Shown: positions 1 to 6,714 of the stretch, piece by piece
Layout: every line of letters starts with the position of its first letter
How positions within the stretch are numbered: position 1 is the first letter of the stretch
Assembly: GCA_017858295.1 (NCBI GenBank)
Contig: JAFMBU010000053.1
Coordinates: 1 to 10,195, forward strand
Reading direction: 5' to 3'
Source: Porticoccaceae bacterium
GTDB taxonomy: Bacteria; Pseudomonadota; Gammaproteobacteria; Pseudomonadales; Porticoccaceae
Length of the DNA stretch: 10,195 nt
Translations under genes and position numbers: made by a program
The notes under the pieces: generated by a model
The model's input: the letters and a program-made list of their open reading frames with translations, nothing else
The model's database searches: none
What the model was told of the DNA's origin: nothing

Positions 1-630
1 ACCGCATTTCGAAATACCCAGAAAAAATTAAATCTTTTTTCAATGACCGCACAGATGAAAAAAATGAATGGTGCCGACAGCGAAAAATACTCAAGCCTGA
101 GACAGTTCGCCCACTGGCAAAAATACACCTGGCAGAACAGCGATGTGCCGGCTGGCATTATTTGTTCCTCACAGATGGAAAAACGCAATCCACTGTCTGT
201 AGCGCTTGAATTATTGATGCGCACTTTAGGACTGGCAAAAATTTCGCCATTCTCCACTCAGCTTTCAACTATCTATGAAGCGCCCTTCCCCAGCCCAGAG
301 TATAAAATGGCGGTGCGCGCCATGCCCACTCAGGTGCCAATAATTCCCGACCCATCACTGGATGCGCAGAAAAAGGCCTGGGATTTTTTTGAAACATTTG
401 AAAAACCTTTTTTATGTGTCGGTGCGGGGAATGATCCGATCACCAATGGCTTTGAAAAACCCTGGCTGGCAAAGGTGCCCGGCACAAGAGGCCAGCCCCA
501 TGCCACTATCGGCGGAGGTCATTTCTTTCAGTGGGCAAAAGCAGAAAAATTATCTGGGATTTTGGCTGATTTTATTTTCAAAAACAGTGCAGGAGAAAGA
601 CCAATAAAATCACCAGAGGCATCAGTATGA
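1..630 (+). CDS. Haloalkane dehalogenase-like alpha/beta hydrolase, C-terminal part (5' end outside window)
   Basis: The frame is open from base 1, so the true start lies upstream; 209 residues are visible and roughly the first third of a ~300-residue protein, including the nucleophile, is missing. What remains matches the cap and C-terminal half of subfamily I haloalkane dehalogenases: a cap segment (LRQFAHWQKYTW, about bases 97-132), the YKMAVRAMPTQVPIIPDP linker (301-354), KPFLCVGAGNDPITNG with the probable acid Asp at 433-435, and GQPHATIGGGHFFQ with the catalytic-base His at 520-522. Family members hydrolyse carbon-halogen bonds in the cytoplasm, but close relatives are esterases or epoxide hydrolases, and the nucleophile and halide-binding Trp pair cannot be inspected here. 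The TGA stop overlaps the next gene's ATG (ATGA), implying translational coupling. The fold is secure; dehalogenase activity is inferred. Confidence 0.8.
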   Translation, partial: TAFRNTQKKLNLFSMTAQMKKMNGADSEKYSSLRQFAHWQKYTWQNSDVPAGIICSSQMEKRNPLSVALELLMRTLGLAKISPFSTQLSTIYEAPFPSPEYKMAVRAMPTQVPIIPDPSLDAQKKAWDFFETFEKPFLCVGAGNDPITNGFEKPWLAKVPGTRGQPHATIGGGHFFQWAKAEKLSGILADFIFKNSAGERPIKSPEASV

Positions 631-1562
631 GTCAGGCGATAAAAAAGGTTTTTGAAAAGGCTCACAGCGAACCAGAGCAGTGGCGTGAGCGCGGTGAGCT
701 TGTGGAATTGCTGGGTCACTCATTATTTGTTATTGATGAAAGCCCCAAGCAAAAGGCTGGCGACCAAGAGCTTGAGCAGCCAACCATTCTTCTACTACAC
801 GGCTTTCCAACTTCCAGCTGGGACTGGCAGCCCATGTGGCAGCTCCTGGCAAAAGATTATCGACTGATCGCCGTGGATATGCTCGGTTTTGGTTTTTCCG
901 ACAAACCCAACAAACATCGATACTCCATTCATGGCCAGGCCGACCTGGTTGAAGCATTGGTAAAAACCAAACAGCTGCAACAGTTCCATGTGCTAGCCCA
1001 TGACTATGGGGATACAGTTGGCCAAGAGCTTTTATCTCGTCAGCTCGAGGGCAGAGGCGTCGGCGAATGGCTCTCCTGCTGTTTTTTAAATGGCGGCCTA
1101 TTTCCCGAAACCCATCGCGCGCTGTTAACGCAAAAACTCTTGTTGAGCCCCATAGGCGGACTGCTCAATCGATTGACTGGTTATGCAAAATTTTGCCGCA
1201 ACTTTAGCTCGGTGTTTGGCGTCAAAAGCAAACCCTCGAAAGAGGAGTTAGAGAACTTTTGGTGGCTGATTAATATTAATAATGGCAAACATATCTTTCA
1301 TAATCTGATTACCTATATCCGCGATCGCCTAGAGCATCGCGAGCGCTGGGTTTCGGCCATGCAACAATCGACAATCCCCCTGGGATTAATTAATGGCTCA
1401 GTGGATCCAGTGTCAGGTAAACATATGGTTGCGCGCTATCGAGAGCTTAACTGTCGTTTGGATTATCTTGCTCAACTTCCTGAGATTGGTCACTACCCCC
1501 AGGTGGAGGCGCCGAAAGAGGTGGCCACCCACTATCAGATTTTTTTGCAGGCGCTACTTTAG
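627..1562 (+). CDS. MEST/PEG1-like alpha/beta hydrolase
   Basis: A 311-residue alpha/beta hydrolase starting at the ATG that overlaps the previous stop codon. Visible motifs: HGFPTSSWDW (58-67, oxyanion region), LGFGFSDKP (86-94), AHDYGDTVGQELL (124-136) with Asp126 in the nucleophile-elbow position, GSVDPVSG (257-264) with Asp260 as the likely acid, and GHYPQVEAP (288-296) with His289 as the base. An Asp nucleophile is the pattern of epoxide hydrolases and haloalkane dehalogenases. The long stretch NGGLFPETHRALLTQKLLLSP together with HDYGD and HYPQ recalls the vertebrate mesoderm-specific transcript protein (MEST/PEG1) rather than ordinary epoxide hydrolases. No signal peptide is seen, so it should be cytoplasmic. 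Its substrate is unknown; the operon partner suggests both enzymes act on the same or related lipophilic or halogenated compounds (inference). Confidence 0.88.
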   Translation: MSQAIKKVFEKAHSEPEQWRERGELVELLGHSLFVIDESPKQKAGDQELEQPTILLLHGFPTSSWDWQPMWQLLAKDYRLIAVDMLGFGFSDKPNKHRYSIHGQADLVEALVKTKQLQQFHVLAHDYGDTVGQELLSRQLEGRGVGEWLSCCFLNGGLFPETHRALLTQKLLLSPIGGLLNRLTGYAKFCRNFSSVFGVKSKPSKEELENFWWLININNGKHIFHNLITYIRDRLEHRERWVSAMQQSTIPLGLINGSVDPVSGKHMVARYRELNCRLDYLAQLPEIGHYPQVEAPKEVATHYQIFLQALL

Positions 1563-1598
1563 CGTACATTTTTAAGCGTTAAGAGCCAAGACAAACAC

Positions 1599-1663
1599 CA
1601 GCAGTCTGCGCCTTCCAAAGGCGAGGAATGGTGGCGGCGCCTGCGCCGCGATAGCTGCTGCTG
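1599..1663. repeat. Cluster of GC-rich inverted repeats between hydrolase and DUF6122 gene
   Basis: Two perfect hairpins lie side by side: CGCCTT/AAGGCG (1609-1614 with 1618-1623, loop CCA) and GCGGCGC/GCGCCGC (1634-1640 with 1643-1649, loop of a few bases). They are flanked by CAGCAG (1599-1604) and CTGCTG (1655-1660, repeated at 1658-1663), which could close an outer stem around both. No T-run follows, so it is not a classic intrinsic terminator. It may mark the 3' end of the hydrolase operon, stabilise its mRNA, or be a REP-like palindrome. Other copies in the genome would be needed to call it a repeat family. Confidence 0.4.
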
Positions 1664-1722
1664 TGGCCCAGCCTCCAAAGCGCTGTACAATATAAAGTCA
1701 CAAAACAAAGAGCCGAAAACCT

Positions 1723-2082
1723 GTGCTGCATCTAGCCCTACACTTTTTAGTCCCAGCCCTTTTGGTTGGACTACTGTTCCGCAACCAACAGCACGGCAAG
1801 CAATGGCTCGGAAAAAAAGGACTTGGCGCCCGGTGGCAAGTCGCCTACTTTATTCTGATCGCTACCATGGCGGTGGATATTGACCACCTGCTGGCCAACC
1901 CGATCTACGACCCCAACCGCTGCAGCATTGGCTTTCACCCACTGCATCAGCTGTGGTTGATTGGGCTTTATATATTGCTGTGTTTTATTCCCAAGACTCG
2001 ACTGATTGGCCTCGGCCTGACAATCCATATGATACTGGATAGCATCGACTGTCAGGTGACCAATGGTATTTGGATTAACTAG
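1723..2082 (+). CDS. Small membrane protein, DUF6122-like
   Basis: A 119-residue hydrophobic protein read from a GTG start (GTG CTG CAT CTA); no strong ribosome binding site precedes it. Probable membrane segments are near residues 4-19, 38-51, 77-90 and 93-106. The sequence fits my recollection of the DUF6122 family: MLHLALHFLVP at the N-terminus, VDIDHLLANPIYDPNRCSIG at 51-70, FHPLH at 71-75, and HMILDSIDC at 102-110. The Asp52/Asp54/His55, His72/His75 and His102/Asp106 set resembles the DxDH...H...HxxxD layout of the YdjM/DUF457 membrane-bound putative metal hydrolases, so a metal site is plausible but inferred. Biochemical function is unknown. It follows the hydrolase pair on the same strand after 160 bases and ends four bases from the converging permease gene. 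Confidence 0.72.
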   Translation: MLHLALHFLVPALLVGLLFRNQQHGKQWLGKKGLGARWQVAYFILIATMAVDIDHLLANPIYDPNRCSIGFHPLHQLWLIGLYILLCFIPKTRLIGLGLTIHMILDSIDCQVTNGIWIN

Positions 2083-2086
2083 CTGC

Positions 2087-3385
2087 CTATAAAAAAGTAA
2101 ACTTAGCCAAAAAGATCGCCGCTAAAAACCAAGCACCCAGCGTGATATCCGATCGCTTCCCGGCAAAGAACTTAACCGCTACATAGGTTATAAAACCCAG
2201 GGCTATACCATTGGCAATGGAGAAAGATAAGGGGATCATTACGATAGTGACTAGTGCAGGCAACACCTCACTCATATCCGACCAATCCAGCGCTTCCATA
2301 CCGCAGAGCATCAGAATCGCTACATAGATCAGTGCACCAGCCGTAGCATAGGCTGGCACTACTGCCGCCAGAGGCGAGAAAAAAATTGCCATCAAAAATA
2401 GGCTACCCACTACTACCGCGGTCAGACCGGTGCGACCACCGGCTTCAACTCCAGCGGAGCTCTCCACATAGCTTGTCACCGGCGCACAGCCAAAAAACGC
2501 ACCCACTGCACTGGCGCTACTATCAGCTTTAAGCGCGCGATCAATATTCTCCACATTGCCCTGTTTATCGATCAAGCCACTGCGACTGGCGACACCCAGA
2601 AGCGTGCCAGCAGTGTCAAATAGATTCACAAACAGAAAGGCGATAATCACACTGATCATAGCCACATCAAAGGCACCCACTATATCCAGCTGCATAAAAG
2701 TCGGCGCCAGACTCGGAGGCGCTGCAACCAGACCATCGATCTGTACCAGACCCATAAACGCCGCAATGCTGGTGATGCCGAGAATACCGATAATAATCGC
2801 ACCCGGCACTTTGCGAATCGATAGAATCGCAATCACCAGAAAACTCATGGTAGCCATTAGGGTTTCAATTTTTGTCAGGTCACCCAAGGAAAGGTAGGTT
2901 GCGCCATTGGCAACAATAATGCCGCCGCTCTTAAGGCCGATAAAACCGACAAAGAGCCCGACACCTGCACCCATGGCGATGCGCATATTCAGGGGAATGC
3001 TGTCCATCATCCAGCGACGCAGACGGGTGACACTCATAATCACAAACAGCACACCGGCGATGAACACAGCGCCCAGTGCGATCTGCCAGCTGTAACCCAT
3101 TTCGCCAACCACTGTATAAGTGAAGAACGCATTGAGCCCCATGCCCGGTGCCAGACCCACCGGCCAGTTGGCATAGAAGCCCATGATGTAGCAGGCCAGT
3201 GCCGCAGCCAAACAGGTGCCGACAAAGGCGGCGCCATGATCCATGCCTGTCATTGCCATCATCTGGGGATTTACAAAGATGATGTAGACCATGGTGATAA
3301 AGGTGGTGACACCGGCAATCAATTCAGTGCCTGCGGTGGTGCCCTTGGCGCGGAGTTGAAAGAGTCGATCTAGCAATGCGTTCAT
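2087..3385 (-). CDS. NCS2-family purine permease, AzgA type
   Basis: A 432-residue polytopic inner-membrane protein of the usual length for AzgA/PbuG/AdeP/GhxP-type NCS2 permeases (COG2252), which bring in adenine, guanine or hypoxanthine with protons. Family landmarks: N-terminal GTTAGTELIAGVTTFITMVYIIFVNP (within 15-40), PGMGLNAFFTYTVVG (80-94), NLFDTAGTLLGVASRSGLID (254-273) with Asp257 in the substrate-site helix, and PVTSYVESSAGVEAGGRTGLT (302-322) with Glu308. The start is the Met matching the family N-terminus; only a weak GGA precedes it. It diverges from the TonB-dependent receptor gene across a 314-base region. A phosphoribosyltransferase beyond that receptor supports a purine salvage role. 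Which purine base is carried cannot be told from sequence alone. Confidence 0.92.
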   Translation of the reverse strand: MNALLDRLFQLRAKGTTAGTELIAGVTTFITMVYIIFVNPQMMAMTGMDHGAAFVGTCLAAALACYIMGFYANWPVGLAPGMGLNAFFTYTVVGEMGYSWQIALGAVFIAGVLFVIMSVTRLRRWMMDSIPLNMRIAMGAGVGLFVGFIGLKSGGIIVANGATYLSLGDLTKIETLMATMSFLVIAILSIRKVPGAIIIGILGITSIAAFMGLVQIDGLVAAPPSLAPTFMQLDIVGAFDVAMISVIIAFLFVNLFDTAGTLLGVASRSGLIDKQGNVENIDRALKADSSASAVGAFFGCAPVTSYVESSAGVEAGGRTGLTAVVVGSLFLMAIFFSPLAAVVPAYATAGALIYVAILMLCGMEALDWSDMSEVLPALVTIVMIPLSFSIANGIALGFITYVAVKFFAGKRSDITLGAWFLAAIFLAKFTFL

Positions 3386-3528
3386 AGGGTTTTATCCGTC
3401 TTGTTTTCTATTTTTTAGCAATCTTTTATTGGCCAACTTGGGCGAGTTCTGGCGCAATCATAAAGCAACCCATAGCGGCATAGCCAGCGGTGAAAAAAAC
3501 CCCAGACTTGACGTCAATTTTGCAGCTA

Positions 3529-3556
3529 TTGGCAAGTTAATTGCACTGTATATAAA
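3529..3556 (+). promoter_or_regulatory. Candidate sigma-70 promoter of the TonB-dependent receptor gene
   Basis: TTGGCA (3529-3534) and TATAAA (3551-3556) are separated by 16 bases; each matches the consensus at five of six positions. The start site would be near 3563, giving a leader of about 135 bases that includes the palindrome at 3592-3614. Spotted by eye only. Confidence 0.4.
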
Positions 3557-3591
3557 GAGTAAATAGAAACACTTATAAAATACTGAATTGA

Positions 3592-3614
3592 CACCATTTT
3601 GATCGAAAATGGTG
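3592..3614. promoter_or_regulatory. Perfect 9+9 inverted repeat, candidate operator or leader hairpin
   Basis: The arms CACCATTTT (3592-3600) and AAAATGGTG (3606-3614) are perfectly complementary around GATCG. It lies 86 bases upstream of the receptor start codon in a divergent promoter region. As DNA it would suit a dimeric repressor; if transcribed it would form a 9-pair hairpin with a 5-base loop. The arm sequence does not match the PurR box (ACGCAAACGTTTTCGT-like). The half-site core TGGTG recurs as TGCACCA at 3641-3647. Confidence 0.45.
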
Positions 3615-3699
3615 CAAAATGCGTACACAAATTTTTCATGTGCACCAGAACATTGCATCGACCTTAATTTATCTTCTAATTTTATTTCCAGGAGTCAGA

Positions 3700-6000
3700 A
3701 TGAAACATCCGCGCCTTCCCCTCAAAGCACTGTCTTTGGCCATCTCAGCAGCACTCTCAGTAGCATTCGGTAGCAATGTTATAGCCCAAGATTCAAACCT
3801 AATGTTTGAAGAGGTGTTGGTCACCGCTGAAAAGCGTAGCGAGAGTCTGCAGGATCTGTCTCAAGCGATTACTGTTTTAGGTGGCGCGGATTTAGATAAC
3901 CGTCAGATAGCCTCTTTTGTCGACCTAAGTGCCGTTGCACCGGGCGTCAATATTGCCAAAAATGAAGGCTTTAAAACGGTTATCACTATTCGTGGTGTCG
4001 GCAATGAAGCTAACCAAAACGCGATTGCCAACCCTTCTGTCTCCTACCACCTAGATGGCATTTACGTGGCGTCGCCCTTTGCTCTGCAAACGGATTTTCT
4101 CGACCTTGAGCGCATTGAAGTATTGCGCGGCCCCCAGGGTACTCTGTTCGGCCAGAACTCCACTGGCGGTGCGATCAACATCATCACCACTGCACCCTCT
4201 ATTGATAGCAGCTTCGGCAAAGCCGACCTGACCCTGGGTGATTACGGCTTGGTGAAAGCGCGCGCAGCATACAATCTGCCCTTATCTGACACCCTGGCCA
4301 TGCGCGCATCGGTTATTTCCAATAAGCGCGATGGCTTTACTGACAATCTGACCCTGGGTCAGGATCTCGATGATGCCAACAGCATGTCTGCTCGTGTTCG
4401 TGTGCTCTATGAACCTAGCGATGACTTTCGCGCTAACTTTACTGCGCAATACTTTGACGAAGATCGCAACGGTGCTGCACAGAAAGGCTTACTCGACCCC
4501 ACTCCAGGTGCACGTAAGCTGCGTCAGGATTCTCGCGCCGATTATGAGCTGACTTCCGAGCTCTACAGTGCAGTATTGGAATGGGACTTCGAGTCGTTCA
4601 CATTGAAATCATTGACCAGCTACCAGAATGATGACGTGCTGATCAACCGCGATAACGATCGCAATGACCTTGCAGTGCTAGCCCCATTCGCTCAGCTGCC
4701 AAGTGTGTACACGCCAGAAACTAACAAGCAAACCACCATCACTCAGGAAATAAACCTGGTGTCAGTGGATCCGCTGTTTGGAAAATTAGATTGGGTAGCA
4801 GGTCTGTTCTATCTGGATACAGAAGTAGAAATCAGCATTCTCGAATTGCTCGACTTTAACTTCAACGGCACCTTTGACCCCTTCACTCTGGATCAAGTTT
4901 TCTCCTATGACGACAGTGCTGAGATCGGTTTTATCTCTGACTCCAAGCCTGAGCGTGATTCCACCTCTATCTATGCTCAGGGTACCTGGAACTTCAGCGA
5001 CGAGTGGCGTGCAGTGTTCGGCATGCGCTACACCGAAGATGAAGTCTACAGTGCGGTAACCAATTTCTATGGTCGTGCCGGCACGGATATTATTGAAATG
5101 AGCAGCGAAAAGGTCACTGGCCGTTTTGTTGTTGAGCATGACTTTAACGACAGCACTATGGCCTATGGTTCTTACACTCGCGGCTTTAAGCCCGGGGGTT
5201 CAAACCTAACTTACGGTCTTGAGTCCGCTGTTGCACCTGTTGTTGTGCTGCCAACTTTTGACGAAGAGATAGTCGATGCTTACGAAGTGGGCCTGAAAAC
5301 TGATCTGGTCGATGGTCGCGTGCGCTTGAATACCGCAGCCTTCTACTACAACTATGAAGGGCTGCAGTATCAGGCAACTGACCCAGAAGTCTTCCAGGGC
5401 GGTGTCGGCAATATTCCAAAATCAGAAATTTTTGGTGCTGAGCTTGAGCTATCTGCCTTCTTGTCTGAGTCACTGATTCTCGATGTGCGTTTGGCCTGGC
5501 TGGAAACTGAAATTACTGGCGATCATCTGGCACTGGACAACGTTCAGTCGGAAGCTGCTGGCAATGCTCTAATCGGCCAAGGCTTCAACCTGTTCAGCGA
5601 TGAAATCCAGGTAGCTCGGTCCGCAGCAGTACAAAATGTTAACGGCAATGAGCTGGCTAAAACACCCAAGTTCACCGGCAATATCGCACTCAACTGGAAC
5701 ACTGAAATCGCCTCATGGGGTGAAGTGAACAGCAGCCTGCAGTACACCTATAGAGGTGAATTTAAGCACCGCATCTTCAACAACGATGCGACTGACATAG
5801 TGCCTAGCTACAACGTGATTGATCTGATTGTTGGTCTTCGTCCAGAGGGCAAAGACTGGCGCGTTGAGCTGATCGGTAAGAATCTGACTGATGAAGCTGG
5901 TATCAATGCGCGCTTTACCGATGTCTTTGGTGTTGGCGCAACTGGCGATGAGCTGATTGGTCCACGTCAGTTTATGGCGCGCTTCTCTATGGATTTCTAA
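3700..6000 (+). CDS. TonB-dependent outer-membrane receptor
   Basis: A 766-residue receptor that takes up a ligand across the outer membrane using TonB energy. I chose the ATG at 3700 because AGGAG (3690-3694) sits five bases upstream and a clean signal peptide follows (K2, R5, hydrophobic 10-24, likely cleavage near Ala29). An in-frame ATG 81 bases earlier has no such support. Domains: TonB-box-like FEEVLVTAEKR at 36-46; plug domain about 50-165 with IEVLRGPQGTLFG (139-151) and NSTGGAINI (153-161); beta-barrel from about 180 to the end; terminal ...SMDF with the C-terminal Phe needed for barrel insertion. It belongs to the broad COG1629 class found in many marine proteobacteria. The flanking purine permease and phosphoribosyltransferase suggest a purine or nucleoside ligand, which is inference; siderophore-type or other ligands are not excluded. 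A strong terminator follows. Confidence 0.93.
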   Translation: MKHPRLPLKALSLAISAALSVAFGSNVIAQDSNLMFEEVLVTAEKRSESLQDLSQAITVLGGADLDNRQIASFVDLSAVAPGVNIAKNEGFKTVITIRGVGNEANQNAIANPSVSYHLDGIYVASPFALQTDFLDLERIEVLRGPQGTLFGQNSTGGAINIITTAPSIDSSFGKADLTLGDYGLVKARAAYNLPLSDTLAMRASVISNKRDGFTDNLTLGQDLDDANSMSARVRVLYEPSDDFRANFTAQYFDEDRNGAAQKGLLDPTPGARKLRQDSRADYELTSELYSAVLEWDFESFTLKSLTSYQNDDVLINRDNDRNDLAVLAPFAQLPSVYTPETNKQTTITQEINLVSVDPLFGKLDWVAGLFYLDTEVEISILELLDFNFNGTFDPFTLDQVFSYDDSAEIGFISDSKPERDSTSIYAQGTWNFSDEWRAVFGMRYTEDEVYSAVTNFYGRAGTDIIEMSSEKVTGRFVVEHDFNDSTMAYGSYTRGFKPGGSNLTYGLESAVAPVVVLPTFDEEIVDAYEVGLKTDLVDGRVRLNTAAFYYNYEGLQYQATDPEVFQGGVGNIPKSEIFGAELELSAFLSESLILDVRLAWLETEITGDHLALDNVQSEAAGNALIGQGFNLFSDEIQVARSAAVQNVNGNELAKTPKFTGNIALNWNTEIASWGEVNSSLQYTYRGEFKHRIFNNDATDIVPSYNVIDLIVGLRPEGKDWRVELIGKNLTDEAGINARFTDVFGVGATGDELIGPRQFMARFSMDF

Positions 6001-6028
6001 ATCCAAGTTAGTGGTTATAAGCAGTAGA

Positions 6029-6065
6029 AAAAAAACCCGGGCTACTGATTAGTCCGGGTTTTTTT
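6029..6065 (+). terminator. Intrinsic terminator after the TonB-dependent receptor
   Basis: A 12-pair stem joins AAAAAAACCCGG (6029-6040) to CCGGGTTTTTTT (6054-6065), with an inner ACT/AGT pairing in the loop and a T-run on the 3' side, 29 bases after the stop codon. The A-run on the other arm means it could also act on the opposite strand. It separates the receptor from the downstream phosphoribosyltransferase transcript. Confidence 0.9.
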
Positions 6066-6078
6066 ATCCGCCTGATAA

Positions 6079-6105
6079 TTGGCCGACAACTGATTGTGCT
6101 AATAT
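6079..6105 (+). promoter_or_regulatory. Candidate promoter of the phosphoribosyltransferase gene
   Basis: An extended -10, TGCTAATAT (6097-6105, with TAATAT at 6100-6105), lies in the short gap after the terminator. TTGGCC (6079-6084) is a possible -35 with a short 15-base spacer, tolerable with an extended -10. Transcription would begin near 6112, about 33 bases before the ATG. Confidence 0.4.
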
Positions 6106-6144
6106 GGCAGGCTCGTTGATTAAATAATTTTGGATCCATCTCTA

Positions 6145-6714
6145 ATGTCAAAGCGCTACATTCAAGCCCAACAACTACTCGAAGATTCTTACCAGCTGGC
6201 CTGGCAAGTTTTTGAAAGTGGCTACAGACCCAACTATATAGTGGGGGTTTGGCGCGGCGGCGCACCAGTGGGCATTGCCGTGCAGGAGTTTCTCGATGTA
6301 CTGGGCATAGAGTCGGATCATATTGCCATCCGTACCTCTTCATACAGCCGTGAGGGCGAACGCAGCAAAACCGTTCATGTCCACGGACTGAGCTATATTA
6401 TTCGCCAGCTCGAAGCCGAGGACTCACTGCTGATTGTCGATGATGTCCATGACACCGGACTGTCTATTCAACAGGCCATAGTGGATCTAAAAAGTGCCTG
6501 CAAGAAAAACACCCCGCAGATTCGCATCGCCACGCCCTATTACAAGCCCAATAACAACAAGACCGACGGTCCACCGGATTACTATATTCACGAGACCGAA
6601 GAGTGGTTGGTATTCCCCCATGAGCTCCACGGTTTAAGTGCCGATGAAATCCGTCAGCACAAACCTGAGCTGGCCCAGCTGATCGATAAGATGGCGCCTT
6701 TAATCAAAGGCTAA
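6145..6714 (+). CDS. Purine phosphoribosyltransferase, Hpt1/COG2236 type
   Basis: A 189-residue type I phosphoribosyltransferase, expected to join a base such as hypoxanthine, xanthine or guanine to PRPP in the cytoplasm, giving the nucleotide and pyrophosphate. I chose the ATG at 6145 over an in-frame TTG 15 bases earlier; only a weak GGA lies upstream. Motifs: IVGVWRGGAPVG (32-43, pyrophosphate loop with Arg37-Gly38-Gly39), a flexible-loop region around RTSSYSREGERSK (63-75), and LLIVDDVHDTGLS (95-107), the PRPP-binding signature with Asp99-Asp100. EWLVFPHELHGLS near residues 153-165 matches the WxVFPxE ending of COG2236 proteins. It has its own promoter after a terminator. The nearby AzgA-type permease supports purine salvage. 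Base specificity is not certain. Confidence 0.88.
   Translation: MSKRYIQAQQLLEDSYQLAWQVFESGYRPNYIVGVWRGGAPVGIAVQEFLDVLGIESDHIAIRTSSYSREGERSKTVHVHGLSYIIRQLEAEDSLLIVDDVHDTGLSIQQAIVDLKSACKKNTPQIRIATPYYKPNNNKTDGPPDYYIHETEEWLVFPHELHGLSADEIRQHKPELAQLIDKMAPLIKG

Larger units (their letters stand above)
3386..3699. other. Divergent intergenic region between purine permease and TonB-dependent receptor
   Basis: About 314 bases with no credible gene. It must hold the promoters of both flanking genes. Visible elements: the perfect 10-base palindrome TTGACGTCAA at 3508-3517, a good plus-strand promoter at 3529-3556, an AT-rich stretch (3541-3587), a 9+9 base inverted repeat at 3592-3614, and TGGTGCA (3610-3616) mirrored by TGCACCA (3641-3647). 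A second TTGACA at 3588-3593 overlaps the inverted repeat but has no well-spaced -10. No convincing minus-strand promoter stood out, and I saw no purine riboswitch core pattern. Confidence 0.6.

Noticed and set aside
43..45. ATG at 43 as start of the first hydrolase
   Set aside because: The frame is open to base 1, and a start here would leave out the nucleophile and half of the conserved fold; the gene is cut by the window edge.
3458..3658. 66-codon minus-strand open frame in the divergent promoter region
   Set aside because: It has no recognisable family or ribosome binding site and spans the promoter elements and palindrome.
3619..3699. Upstream in-frame ATG extending the TonB-dependent receptor by 27 residues
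   Set aside because: It would bury the signal peptide, has no ribosome binding site and runs into the mirrored promoter elements; the ATG at 3700 has AGGAG and a proper signal peptide.
3386..3699. Purine riboswitch upstream of the permease
   Set aside because: I could not find the conserved core loops of the purine aptamer on the minus strand.
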